A stretch of DNA of 64,000 bases, taken from assembly GCF_017873435.1 (NCBI RefSeq), contig NZ_JAGGKG010000017.1, forward strand, positions 56,515-120,514, given 5' to 3'. The translations under genes were made by a program, and so were the position numbers. The DNA comes from Paenibacillus turicensis. Its GTDB lineage: Bacteria; Bacillota; Bacilli; Paenibacillales; Paenibacillaceae. Numbering within the stretch: the stretch's first letter is position 1; the number at the start of each line of letters is the position of its first letter. Below are positions 26,916 to 37,088 of the stretch, piece after piece. The notes under the pieces were generated by a model. The model ran no database searches, was not told the origin of the DNA, and saw only the letters and a list, made by a program, of their open reading frames with translations.

Positions 26916-28874
26916 TTAAAACATAATGATCATATTTTTGTTTCTTGAACCACCACTAACTGTAATTACAGAACTCACATCGCTTACAAACCGTTTCTTA
27001 ACCATCAGTATGGAATCTAGGTCTGTTTCACCTTGAACTCTTACTTTAAGAATTCCTTCCAAATCAGGTCTGTTAACTGAGAGTTCACCTAATATCTCAA
27101 TAAATCTTTTAATATTTATGGTTCCTGATATTTGACTTATCTGTTTAATGTCTATTGTTGCATTAATATCACTTTGATACCTAACATAAATCGTGGATGT
27201 GAGGTCTTTGAATTCTTTTATCGTAATAAATGAAGTTAAGTCAGGTCTATTTATTGCAATAAAGGAAGCTTGATTTGTATTTTGCATGACATCAATCGTG
27301 CTTGATAAATAAGCATCCTTAATGCCTTTTACTTTAATAAATCCTTTAAGATCAGGATTATTAACAACTATGCTTGATTTAATATCGTAATACTGTTCTT
27401 TGGTTCTAACAGAGACAAATGCCTTCTTTTCCTCATTCTGTTTCTTATACATGCTCACAGTAATATACGAAGGTAAATTTGGAATATTTGTTATTATTCC
27501 TGAAGCAATGTCATCATATTTCTCCAGTGTTCTAATCGCAATAGATGAATCAATATAATCATTTTTCTTTTTATAAATACTCACTTCAAGCATAGAAACA
27601 AGATCAGGTTGATTGATGCTCATATTAGACACTAAAGGAGAATCATCTTGTCTTCTAATGGTTATAGCTGCATTCATAAAAGAATTGCCATATACGTCAA
27701 TGACACTGTTTAAATCAGGTCTATTAATAGTGAGATCAGATTTATAGAACTTATACTTTTGATTTGTGACTCGAATCGTTGCGTCACGTTCGGATTCTTT
27801 TCTGATTTTGACAAATATATTTGATTTTAATGAAGGCTTCGATACTGTTATCTGAGCGCTAACATCATGGTTTACAGGGTCTTCATATCTATGAACGTAG
27901 ATGGTTGCTTTTCGCCAGTCAAACCCAATGTCACTATGAACGTTGATCTTTGCAGATAAGTCTTTGTGCTTTTTGCCATAAATAAAGATGGTTGATTGTC
28001 TGTCGCTTCGACCAGTGGAATAGACTTCTGTTGTAATGTATTCAACGATGAGCTGTGGTGGTCTGTTGGATTCTCTAGTAAACAAGGTGTAAAATTTATC
28101 ATCATCTGTACTAATAATCAATCCATTGTTCTCTAGCTCTTTATCCTGCCATCGTTTTACTACATCAAAAAAGTCAAATTCTATGTATTTTTCTTTTGTG
28201 TTATTAAGGTACTCATTATCATTTAGTATATCTACACTGTGGGGTTTATTTAAATCCGTAATTCCTAGTTCATACCAAAAGGTATTTGGTTGAGAAAGTT
28301 TGATATTCGCATGTCCCAACATTCCAGAATAATATAATCTAAGCTTTGCTTTTTTAATGATATTTAAATCTGGAATTGATTTTTTTAAGTCTCCAAACTG
28401 TAGGAAAGATTGATAACCTTCATCAATGACCTTACCAATGAGCATTGTTCTTAAATCACCATAGTTTATGGAACGCAAATCTTCTCTACTTCGTGTCATT
28501 GCATCTGAAATAGGAGATAATGCTACAGTTTTTACAGGTGCGGATAGCAAAGTAAAGCTGCCTTGAAATCTGTTATGAATAGGAACTTCAATAAAACATG
28601 GGAAGTCAATATTTGAAACTGTCTGGATCGTGCCAATCATATCAGAGGTATTTGCATACGTAATTCTAATGCTAGATGTAATATCCTTTTCTTTTTGGAC
28701 TCTGATCGATATGTAGGATTCTTGCATTGACTCTCTTTTTTGAACGATGTTGATTGAAGCCTTTGTTTCACTCTTAGTAACAGCATATAACTTAAACGCA
28801 CCCTGAAATCTGTTTTCGGTTCTATTTATAACGGTGATTTCACTAAATATGTCGTTTCTTTCTTCCAACTGCAT
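26916..28874 (-). CDS. Tail-cluster adhesion protein with DNRLRE-like domain and tandem beta repeats
   Basis: 652 residues, promoter-distal gene of the cluster. About 145-285 resembles a DNRLRE/CBM96-type module (LRLYYSG, then FDFFDVVKRWQDKELENNGLII and RPPQLIVEY). Both sides consist of 30-40-residue beta-rich repeats marked by NRPDL or NxPDL followed by xSxIxV, at least six units between about 360 and 640. No signal peptide. A fibrous surface-binding role at the tail tip is inferred from the repeats and location; no enzyme motif is visible. Confidence 0.7.
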   Translation of the reverse strand: MQLEERNDIFSEITVINRTENRFQGAFKLYAVTKSETKASINIVQKRESMQESYISIRVQKEKDITSSIRITYANTSDMIGTIQTVSNIDFPCFIEVPIHNRFQGSFTLLSAPVKTVALSPISDAMTRSREDLRSINYGDLRTMLIGKVIDEGYQSFLQFGDLKKSIPDLNIIKKAKLRLYYSGMLGHANIKLSQPNTFWYELGITDLNKPHSVDILNDNEYLNNTKEKYIEFDFFDVVKRWQDKELENNGLIISTDDDKFYTLFTRESNRPPQLIVEYITTEVYSTGRSDRQSTIFIYGKKHKDLSAKINVHSDIGFDWRKATIYVHRYEDPVNHDVSAQITVSKPSLKSNIFVKIRKESERDATIRVTNQKYKFYKSDLTINRPDLNSVIDVYGNSFMNAAITIRRQDDSPLVSNMSINQPDLVSMLEVSIYKKKNDYIDSSIAIRTLEKYDDIASGIITNIPNLPSYITVSMYKKQNEEKKAFVSVRTKEQYYDIKSSIVVNNPDLKGFIKVKGIKDAYLSSTIDVMQNTNQASFIAINRPDLTSFITIKEFKDLTSTIYVRYQSDINATIDIKQISQISGTINIKRFIEILGELSVNRPDLEGILKVRVQGETDLDSILMVKKRFVSDVSSVITVSGGSRNKNMIIMF

Positions 28875-28907
28875 TCACTTCCGATCTCATTGTATTGAGA
28901 CATCTCA

Positions 28908-31502
28908 TTATACTGGTTGTACTTTTGCTTTGACTTCAAATAAGCCATTTGCATTTGCAGGTGCTTCAATATCTGTTTTTATTCGTACATAAAATTCAAA
29001 CTCTTCATCTGGCTCAAAAAACTTATTAAACAATAAAGGTTCTTCATTAATAAATGGAATGGAGCGTGACAATTGTAATTCTACGCCTTCAGGCAATACG
29101 TCTTTATTCACCTCTAACAATAGATTTTGAACTCTTTGTCCAGTTTCATTTTTTGCAATCACTTTTTGCTCTAATGAGATTTGACCAGCAATAATAAAAT
29201 CAAAATCCAATCTTTTTAAAATGTCGCCAAATGAATTAGATAAGTATTTGCCAGAAGCGTCCTTGAACATGATTCCAGAGTATGTACCAGTGAACGGAAT
29301 TTCTTTATAAGCTTCTTGTCCCCAACTATCCTTGAACTCCACTCTTAACATATTTTCTTGTCCAAAAATTATATCTCTTTCATCTATGTTTAGAGAAATA
29401 TTGAGTGGTGAAGTATTTAAACGTGTAAACTCACCACTTATCGGATAATATGGCTTCCCATTTAATAAAACTCGATATTGAACCTTTGTTAAATCTTCGT
29501 CACTTAGTGTCCCAGTCAGCTTATTCCCACCAAAATCCAATTTAATGGAAGCCGTTGTATTTAGAACATAGAATGCAACATCACCAAACTTAACATCCTC
29601 TTGGGGAACAAGGCTGCGGTATGATATGTAATCAATGCTAATGGGCTGATTTAAATGTTTTGTTTCTTCAATGTAATAAGCTAACTTGATATTGCCGTTA
29701 GGATGAGCTGTAATCTGATGTTCAGGAATATCGTTAAACGTCTGATGTCTCATTCCATACTTAATGACATTAGCGTGATCTGAAATGTTAATATTAAAAG
29801 TTCTCCATGTGTCTAACCCCTTGGAATAGGATTTCCATGTTGCTCCGTTATCAAAGCTAATAATAAAGCGAATAATGCCAACATTATTAGAGTTAACTAA
29901 ATTAGAGATAAAGCTTTTAATTTCCCCTAAGTATTTAAATGAATTAGGCTGAATGACTAGCTGTCCAACTGGTAATGCCTCCACATTTAAAGACAATGTA
30001 TCACTTTCATCTAGATCCTCACTATATGTCACCACGTCAAAATCTCCCTCTAACTCATCGAGTGGGGAGTAGTTGGCTGTGATATTTAATTTAGCTTCGT
30101 TTTTTTCAGGATCATCAGTGTAATATAATACATCTACATTATCACCAAGCTCATCATAAATCGTGAAGGGTTCAGTCTCTAAGGTGATCGATGATTCAGT
30201 CTGATTAGGGTCGTCTGTGTATTCAATGACGCTAATCGTTTTATCTTCCCATTCTTCAGCAAGAGTGAAGGGGGTGGTAGTGATGTTAAACGAGGCTTCT
30301 GATTTAGTTGGGTCGTCTGTGTAGTAACAGAGTTCCACTTCACCTTCGAGTTCCTGCCAAGCGGATTCGGGGATGATGGATAGGTCGTCCATTCCGTAGT
30401 CGAGATAGTCTTGTTCGGTTGGTGGGGAGGGAAGGGAGCGCCATTCAGCATTAAAAACTTCACCTTTTCTAATTTTTTTATCATTTAGGTAGGCTTCAAA
30501 TTCGATAAAGGTTGTATAACCATACTTACCCCCATATGCACTTTTTTTAATTATTTTAATTGATTTGCTACTTTTTGAAGGAAATTCGATTATAGACCAG
30601 TTGTCTTCTGTGATGGTTTGATTTAATAGAACAGATTTATCAGGTAAAATATACGTATACTGACTTCCATCTGAAAATTCTAAAATACAGTCTTTTATTC
30701 TGTCATAAGTTTCACTTGCAGAAAATTGTAAAAACTTAATTTTATTTAACTCTACTTCTTTAGAAAAATTGATCATAAACCAAGGTTCTGGATCATCACT
30801 TATTAATGCAGAACACCATCTACTTCCAATTGAATTATTTGTTGTGATATTTTCATTGATTGCAGATTCAGGAAGCCAACTACTATTAGCAGTAGAGCTA
30901 GCGTGTGCTTTTATATCTAATTTCTTAATACTGTTATAATAATAAGTTGAGTTATTGAGGATTAGGGATTTATATGTTGGTTCATTATTATATGCCAAAA
31001 AACCTTTAGGGACACTATAAGTAAAAGGTGTTGTACCAAAATTAAAGGTATTGGTCTTTACATTTCCATTTACACCAATAGTAGGATATGCCTCACCTAA
31101 CTCATTTATGTTGGTGTGACTTATCCCCATTGAAGTACCATTTTTGTAAAACTCTAAAGTTCCGTTGTCTAAGTCAAGAGCTACTCCTATAATATCTCCA
31201 ACTACCCATGCAGAACCGTAAGGTGTATTTTCAGGATGTTTTGTGCCATTATTTCCATAGTATGATCTCCAATTTGAATTAGAAGTACTTAAAGTCACAG
31301 GGTAGTATTTATTAGATATACCAATCCAAGTTGATGAATTACCACTATCAAACTTAACTTCCCAATACCATTTACCACTGGACTTACCATGTGTAGCTCG
31401 AATCGCATTTTGACTACCACTAACTAAAGTTAAATCCCCATTACTCAATGTGTTACTTGAATTTAGGTCATTAGGGTTTAAATTGACCGGAAGAATATTC
31501 AT
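28908..31502 (-). CDS. Large SPRY/discoidin-type tail adhesin
   Basis: 864 residues. An N-terminal SPRY/B30.2-like domain (about 20-165: IRATHGKSSGKWYWEVKF, GVALDLDNGTLEFYKNGTS) is followed by a discoidin-like jelly roll (about 200-345), then four tandem ~33-residue repeats starting YTDDP (about 385-510), and Ig-like/beta domains to the end. It shares the SPRY block with the next two upstream genes. Probably a receptor-binding protein of the tail particle. SPRY domains are common in eukaryotes and rare in phage tails. Confidence 0.72.
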   Translation of the reverse strand: MNILPVNLNPNDLNSSNTLSNGDLTLVSGSQNAIRATHGKSSGKWYWEVKFDSGNSSTWIGISNKYYPVTLSTSNSNWRSYYGNNGTKHPENTPYGSAWVVGDIIGVALDLDNGTLEFYKNGTSMGISHTNINELGEAYPTIGVNGNVKTNTFNFGTTPFTYSVPKGFLAYNNEPTYKSLILNNSTYYYNSIKKLDIKAHASSTANSSWLPESAINENITTNNSIGSRWCSALISDDPEPWFMINFSKEVELNKIKFLQFSASETYDRIKDCILEFSDGSQYTYILPDKSVLLNQTITEDNWSIIEFPSKSSKSIKIIKKSAYGGKYGYTTFIEFEAYLNDKKIRKGEVFNAEWRSLPSPPTEQDYLDYGMDDLSIIPESAWQELEGEVELCYYTDDPTKSEASFNITTTPFTLAEEWEDKTISVIEYTDDPNQTESSITLETEPFTIYDELGDNVDVLYYTDDPEKNEAKLNITANYSPLDELEGDFDVVTYSEDLDESDTLSLNVEALPVGQLVIQPNSFKYLGEIKSFISNLVNSNNVGIIRFIISFDNGATWKSYSKGLDTWRTFNINISDHANVIKYGMRHQTFNDIPEHQITAHPNGNIKLAYYIEETKHLNQPISIDYISYRSLVPQEDVKFGDVAFYVLNTTASIKLDFGGNKLTGTLSDEDLTKVQYRVLLNGKPYYPISGEFTRLNTSPLNISLNIDERDIIFGQENMLRVEFKDSWGQEAYKEIPFTGTYSGIMFKDASGKYLSNSFGDILKRLDFDFIIAGQISLEQKVIAKNETGQRVQNLLLEVNKDVLPEGVELQLSRSIPFINEEPLLFNKFFEPDEEFEFYVRIKTDIEAPANANGLFEVKAKVQPV

Positions 31503-31575
31503 AAAAATCAGCCTCTCCTTTCCATATTTAAGTAACTACATAAAAAAACAATTTCATTTATAAATATTTTGATAG

Positions 31576-32838
31576 TTAATCAATCACTGCATTTCTAATG
31601 GGTATCTTAGCAGTATCAATTTTTTTCATAAATACTTTACCTGAACCTAATTGTGTATTGTCTTGAACAATATATGTTCGTTCTAATATTTTTGATGTGG
31701 TTAGATCAATCGAAGTTTCTTTGTTCATACCATGATTGATGAAGGTTTGTTCTGAATTGTTGGAAAGTTTGATTATTTTCCCAGATGTGAACTTATACAT
31801 TTTAAATAAACTAAGACGAGTATATGTTCCACCACCATTATTAGCAGTCCAATTTAATCTGTATATTTTATATTTATTTACTTTACTTACTTCGATAATA
31901 TATTCTTTCTCTATACCGATAGCAGTCCAAGTTTGATTAACTTGAGTATCTAATACTGTCCAAATAGTACCATCATTAGAACCTTCAAATGTCCAATCTT
32001 TAGGTGCGTAAGTATGATTACCTGATGAACTTAGAGCATATTTACCAATTTTAATTTTATTTAAAAATTCATATCCTATATGGCCACTAGAGGTGTTTTG
32101 GGCGCTGATATATTCACTCCCACTAAAAGCTCTCCAAGGCTCTCTTCCACTACCATAAATACTACTAGCAAAAGCTCTACCACTTGGGGTGGTATTAGAA
32201 GTCATATTAGGTATTGCTGTTTCAATTCCTATAACTTCTGGTACAACACTATAAAAATCATTTTCAGATGAAATCAAGATTTTATTTACACTACCATATT
32301 GCCTTCCGTCATAAGAATAAAATTTATGTGGGATTGAATATACAAAAGGTGTTACACCAAAATTAACTGTAAAAACAGTACTTGTCGCATTTTGAGTGCT
32401 TAGTGTTGGATATATTTCTACTTCACCCAATTCTTTAACATTAGTGTGACTGATACCCATGCTTACACCATTTTTATAGAATTCTAGAGTTCCATTATCT
32501 AAGTCGAGAGCTACTCCTATAATATTTCCAACTGCGGTAGATGACCCATAGGGAGTGTTTTCAGGCAATTTATAACCATTTATAGTATAATAAGCTCTCC
32601 GATATGCACTAGTGCTTAATGCTACAGATGAAATTCCAAACGACTTATTAGAAACCCCTATTGCGCTACTTGTTCCACCGCTATCAAGTTTAACTTCCCA
32701 ATACCATTTACCTGTAGATTTACCATGTGTGGCACGAATGGATGATCCAGAGGTGCTAGTCACAGTTAAATTACTATTACTCAATGTTTTACCACTGCCC
32801 ATGTCATTAGGGTTTAATGTAACATCAATAATCTCCAT
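31576..32838 (-). CDS. SPRY plus discoidin tail receptor-binding protein
   Basis: 420 residues. SPRY-like domain 1-165 (RATHGKSTGKWYWEVKLDSG, VALDLDNGTLEFYKNGVS) and an F5/8 type C (discoidin-like) domain from about 200 (SGREPWRAF, KDWTFEGSNDGTIWTVLDTQ, YRLNWTANNGG). Paralogue of its neighbours at 32873-34117 and, in the second half, 34208-35977. DNA similarity is high in the shared blocks, suggesting recent duplication. Carbohydrate or protein receptor binding is inferred. Confidence 0.75.
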   Translation of the reverse strand: MEIIDVTLNPNDMGSGKTLSNSNLTVTSTSGSSIRATHGKSTGKWYWEVKLDSGGTSSAIGVSNKSFGISSVALSTSAYRRAYYTINGYKLPENTPYGSSTAVGNIIGVALDLDNGTLEFYKNGVSMGISHTNVKELGEVEIYPTLSTQNATSTVFTVNFGVTPFVYSIPHKFYSYDGRQYGSVNKILISSENDFYSVVPEVIGIETAIPNMTSNTTPSGRAFASSIYGSGREPWRAFSGSEYISAQNTSSGHIGYEFLNKIKIGKYALSSSGNHTYAPKDWTFEGSNDGTIWTVLDTQVNQTWTAIGIEKEYIIEVSKVNKYKIYRLNWTANNGGGTYTRLSLFKMYKFTSGKIIKLSNNSEQTFINHGMNKETSIDLTTSKILERTYIVQDNTQLGSGKVFMKKIDTAKIPIRNAVID

Positions 32839-32872
32839 ACTTTACTCATCTCCTTTCTACATAATTATTTAG

Positions 32873-34117
32873 CTATGAAAGTATTATTTTATCCACTCTT
32901 CGTTTTGATAGATCAATTGTATGAGTAAATGTTTTACCCGATTCATGTGTGATTGAGTTTGATTCAATAGACTTAACTCCATTTAGTTGTGTAATATTTA
33001 TTGGTGATTCTATACCATAAGTAATAAAAGTTTGCTCTAATTGGTTGGGGAGAGTTATTAGCTTAGGTATAGTTGTTTTAAACAGCTTTAACTCATTAAT
33101 AATTATCTGTGTCCCACCATTATTAATACTCCAATTTAGACGGTACATTTTATATGCACTAACTTTGTTAAGTTCAATAAGATATTCTTTATCTGTATTA
33201 ACAGTTGTCCATGTTTGATTAATTTGTGTATCTAAAACAGTCCAATTAGCACCATCATTAGAACCTTCAAACGTCCAGTCTTTAGGCATTGCATTAAGTG
33301 AATTTCCATAGCTTCTAACTGCATATTTTCCAATTGTAATGTGGTCAATAAAGTCGTAACCTAGATAACCAATACTGTTTAACCCATTTGGACTTGCATA
33401 CCCATTTTCAATTCTGTCAAAAGCCTGACTTGCACTAACACCGATAGTAGATTCACTACTAGCAAAAGCTCTGCCACTTGGAGCAGTGTTAGATGTCATT
33501 TTGGGGACTGCTGTTTCAGTTGCATAGATTGGTGGTGTTATTGAGTAAGTTTTACTATTGGATGAAAGTAAGATTTTATTGGGGTAGCGTTGACTCCCAT
33601 CATACGAGTAAAATCCATAAGGTATTTCATACTTAAAAGGTGTCTTTCCAAAATTAAATGTATATACTTTTGTTCCATTATTTAAAGATGTAAGATAAGG
33701 AAATACCTCTCCTAATGTCTTTAATGCGTATAAAATTCCTACACTCCGACCGTTCACAAAAAATTCAATATTGTAATTAACTAAATCTAGGGCGACACCT
33801 ACAATATCGCCAATTAACCAGCTATTATCGCTGTACTTTATATTGTCTGGATATAAATATCCTCTCCCATAAATAGTTCTAGTATTAGAACCAGTATTAG
33901 AACTTCCTAGTGAAAAACTATTAGTAGCTATGCCTATACTAGTAGCTGTTTCTCCACTATCAAATCTAACTTCCCAATACCATTTACCAGTGGTTCTACC
34001 ATGAGTTGCTCGAATCCCTCCTGATTTCGATACACTAACAACCGAAAGTCTGTCAGCAGATATTGTAGTTCCACTATCCTTGTCTGTTGGACTTAATGTA
34101 ACATCAATTATCTCCAT
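32873..34117 (-). CDS. SPRY plus discoidin tail receptor-binding protein, diverged paralogue
   Basis: 414 residues with the same two-domain plan: SPRY-like (about 20-165, RATHGRTTGKWYWEVRFDSG, GVALDLVNYNIEFFVNG) and discoidin-like (about 200-360, KDWTFEGSNDGANWTVLDTQ). The SPRY half is more diverged than in the other two copies, while the discoidin half keeps near-identical stretches. The 35-base gap to the next gene suggests one operon. Confidence 0.75.
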   Translation of the reverse strand: MEIIDVTLSPTDKDSGTTISADRLSVVSVSKSGGIRATHGRTTGKWYWEVRFDSGETATSIGIATNSFSLGSSNTGSNTRTIYGRGYLYPDNIKYSDNSWLIGDIVGVALDLVNYNIEFFVNGRSVGILYALKTLGEVFPYLTSLNNGTKVYTFNFGKTPFKYEIPYGFYSYDGSQRYPNKILLSSNSKTYSITPPIYATETAVPKMTSNTAPSGRAFASSESTIGVSASQAFDRIENGYASPNGLNSIGYLGYDFIDHITIGKYAVRSYGNSLNAMPKDWTFEGSNDGANWTVLDTQINQTWTTVNTDKEYLIELNKVSAYKMYRLNWSINNGGTQIIINELKLFKTTIPKLITLPNQLEQTFITYGIESPINITQLNGVKSIESNSITHESGKTFTHTIDLSKRRVDKIILS

Positions 34118-34207
34118 AACTTATCTCATCCCCTTTCTACATAAAATCATTATTTCATTCATTAAAATACTTTGTCGATTTTTAATTATTGGATTCCTGT
34201 TTAGTTA

Positions 34208-35977
34208 CTATGTCCATTCGTAAGATACTTCGAACATACTTAATTCGTTTATAAAAGTATAACCACTATAACCACCATTAGCTGTCCAATTTAAACGATA
34301 CATCTTGTAATTATTAACTTTACTATTATCGATGATATATTTTTTATCTGTGTTTGCAGAAGTCCAAATTTGATTATCTTGTGTATCTAATACTGTCCAA
34401 TTAGTTCCATCATTTGAGCCTTCAAAAGTCCAATCTTTGGGATTGCGAGTAACATCAGTACTATTTTGGCTTCTAACAGCATACTTACCAATTTTAATAG
34501 GATTAACAAATTCATAACCTAAATGACCAACACCACCTGAACCTTCAGAAGTTGAAAATACATTCACTAATCTGTCGAATGCTCTCCAAGGCTCATTATT
34601 AGTTGAAGATACACTACTAGCGAAAGCTCTACCATTAGGAGTAGTATTTGATGTCATTTGAGGTATAGCTGTTTCAGTTCCGTAGGTTGGAGTCTTCGTC
34701 ATAACTTTAATGCTCTCAATTTCAAATAGCTTCTTCAAATCAATAGTGCTTTTAAAAACTTTACCTTCACCTAAAGTTCCATTGTTACTCATTTTTTGAG
34801 TAAACTTAGTTTCTTTTCTATCTAAAATAGCCAGATTTTGCATTCCATCACTTATAAAAGTTGATTGAGAAGGTAAGGTTGTAGATATATTATTCCATTG
34901 ATTATTTTTAAATGATTTATATTGATTATTTGTTTTGATGAAAGTGTAAGTTTTTAATATATCTTCTATGACTAGGAATGGACGGAAGTTTTGATTAAAT
35001 GGGTCAACTTGAGATGAAGGAATATAACTATAACCACTTGGATTGTTGTACCCTCGAACTACTCTATTTGAAGAAGAGGCAGGTGTGGTGGTACTTGTTA
35101 ATGACCATTTGCCACTCCAATTCCAAACATTATTATCTCCTGCCACAATACTTCCATTAAGCGTAGAACTAACAATATATTTATCCCATTCGTTGTCTTT
35201 ATCTGATGAGTTAATTCCACCAGTTGGAAGTCTTATAGCAGTTTTATACCTACTGTTATCAATCCAATTAACAGGCAATCCACTACCACTAGCAATTCCA
35301 TCACTATTTAATGTATCCCAAGATATACTATGTTGAATATTTCTATCCGCAATTAAAATTTTCTTTTTATTATATTCGTCAACACAAATCCAATTGAAAT
35401 CACCGTTAGGTACATTGGAGCTTGTAACAGGGATAAAGTCTAAGGTTTCTTGACCTAATCCACTAAAAGTTCCAACAGTATTAGCAGTAGTAGCTTGATA
35501 GTGGCATCGAATACGTTTGCCTATTTCAATGTCTTTAATATCTGTAACTTCATCTGGGTGGATAAGGCGACCTGTGGAGTCAATGTCAATAGCATCAATT
35601 TGAATATATCCAGAAGAATCATTTAATGTTACTACTATTTCATGTTCTGTATTAACCAAATCTAGTTTTTCAAAGGTAACAACATGATTTAAGACACTTG
35701 ATCTATACATGCTAATTATTTCTTTATTTCCATCAAGTGAAACTTCAATATTTGAACTTCGATTCGTATTAAGAGAAGATATGATTCTAATTCCAGTCCC
35801 TAAAAACTTAAAAGACAAATTTGAGCCTATTACATTTGAGTAGGACTCTGTTTGAAAAAGTAAGGCAGAATTAGTTGCTTTTGTCCATGTTCCACTATAT
35901 TTAATATTTGAGTCTCTATCATCATACCTATTCCAACCTTGTTCTGGATGCAATAACTGTTGTCCAATTGTAGCCAT
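34208..35977 (-). CDS. Jelly-roll plus discoidin tail receptor-binding protein
   Basis: 589 residues in three parts: an N-terminal lectin-like jelly roll (about 1-135, starting MATIGQQLLHPEQGWNRYDD), a middle region with SWDTLNS and FRPFLVIED motifs shared with the next upstream protein, and a C-terminal discoidin-like domain (about 430-589, KDWTFEGSNDGTNWTVLDTQ) shared with the SPRY proteins. The modular mix suggests domain shuffling among receptor-binding genes. Confidence 0.72.
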   Translation of the reverse strand: MATIGQQLLHPEQGWNRYDDRDSNIKYSGTWTKATNSALLFQTESYSNVIGSNLSFKFLGTGIRIISSLNTNRSSNIEVSLDGNKEIISMYRSSVLNHVVTFEKLDLVNTEHEIVVTLNDSSGYIQIDAIDIDSTGRLIHPDEVTDIKDIEIGKRIRCHYQATTANTVGTFSGLGQETLDFIPVTSSNVPNGDFNWICVDEYNKKKILIADRNIQHSISWDTLNSDGIASGSGLPVNWIDNSRYKTAIRLPTGGINSSDKDNEWDKYIVSSTLNGSIVAGDNNVWNWSGKWSLTSTTTPASSSNRVVRGYNNPSGYSYIPSSQVDPFNQNFRPFLVIEDILKTYTFIKTNNQYKSFKNNQWNNISTTLPSQSTFISDGMQNLAILDRKETKFTQKMSNNGTLGEGKVFKSTIDLKKLFEIESIKVMTKTPTYGTETAIPQMTSNTTPNGRAFASSVSSTNNEPWRAFDRLVNVFSTSEGSGGVGHLGYEFVNPIKIGKYAVRSQNSTDVTRNPKDWTFEGSNDGTNWTVLDTQDNQIWTSANTDKKYIIDNSKVNNYKMYRLNWTANGGYSGYTFINELSMFEVSYEWT

Positions 35978-35980
35978 AGT

Positions 35981-37087
35981 CTATACCTCCCTCCATTCGA
36001 AAACTGGACGAAGTCCATAACTTGCATGTGACACTGTTGTGAGAATTGTTGAAAATCCACCCCACTGACCTTGATCTGCATATCTAGCTACTCTTACGGT
36101 ACTTGTCATACCATTTAAAGGAGAACCAGTGTTAGAAATAAAGTTACCGTTAGCAATAGTATCTTGAGTCAATGTTACTACTGATAAGTCGTTCCAAACA
36201 TCATTTAATGTCTTTCCTTGTTTGATTTTATTTATTGGGAAATTTACAATATACTTGCTGTACTCATTGTTAATAGGAAAACAACCATGATCTACATTCT
36301 TAAAGGACTTATTCCCATTTTCATCAGCATAAGCAACTCCACCAGTTAAGGATCTAATCACACCTGAAACACCACTAATGGTTGTAGGGAAGCCTTGAAT
36401 TGCTTTTGCAGAGTTAAGTGAATCCCATGATCTTGTATGGTAAAAAACTCTATCAGATATTAACAATCCTCGATCTACTTTAATAAAATACATAAAATAA
36501 GATGAAGGCATAGACGCAAAAGGAACACCGCTTGATGGGATTAAAATATGTCTATCTGTAATACCGCCAAATTGGTAGTTATTTGTAGCGTCATATTTCC
36601 ATACAATATAGTCTCCAATTTCCATATCATGCAATTTGTTACACAATTTTCCCGTAGTGTTCACTGGGCTACCAGATATTTCTCCAGTCTCATCAACATC
36701 CACAGCATCAAAATTGAAAGTTCCTGATGCATTATTCTTAATTGTTACTGTATGAGTTCCTGATGAAAGTCCTTCTTTCTCAAAAACAAGAGACATAAAA
36801 GTTTCTGAAGTATTAACCAAAGAATAAGAATTGTCTTCACCATCTATTGTAATAACTATGTTAGGTGACTGATTTGAGTATCTGTAAGCAATTATTCTTA
36901 TTCTTGTTCCTGTAAATTTAAAACTAACTGTACTTACTGTATCTGTGGTGTATCTCCCTCTTTCTTTGTAGTAAAGAGTAGATGTACCTAACATCCACAA
37001 ACCAGTATACTCAAATACACTATCACTATCATCGTACCTACGCCATCCAGCCTCAGGCTGTGTTAATTGATCTCCTACACTCGCCAT
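35981..37087 (-). CDS. Jelly-roll tail receptor-binding protein
   Basis: 368 residues. The N-terminus (QLTQPEAGWRRYDDSDS) and first 135 residues are paralogous to the neighbouring 589-residue protein; the middle has ISDRVFYHTRSWDSLNS and the end GLRPVFEWREV, a motif seen at the C-terminus of many Gram-positive phage tail-fibre proteins. It lacks the discoidin domain. The gene ends 3 bp before the next one. Confidence 0.7.
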   Translation of the reverse strand: MASVGDQLTQPEAGWRRYDDSDSVFEYTGLWMLGTSTLYYKERGRYTTDTVSTVSFKFTGTRIRIIAYRYSNQSPNIVITIDGEDNSYSLVNTSETFMSLVFEKEGLSSGTHTVTIKNNASGTFNFDAVDVDETGEISGSPVNTTGKLCNKLHDMEIGDYIVWKYDATNNYQFGGITDRHILIPSSGVPFASMPSSYFMYFIKVDRGLLISDRVFYHTRSWDSLNSAKAIQGFPTTISGVSGVIRSLTGGVAYADENGNKSFKNVDHGCFPINNEYSKYIVNFPINKIKQGKTLNDVWNDLSVVTLTQDTIANGNFISNTGSPLNGMTSTVRVARYADQGQWGGFSTILTTVSHASYGLRPVFEWREV

Positions 37088-37088
37088 C

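Noticed and set aside
28908..35977. Diversity-generating retroelement acting on the repeated adhesin modules
   Set aside because: No reverse transcriptase gene or template/variable repeat pair with adenine-biased changes is visible; similarity looks like ordinary duplication.
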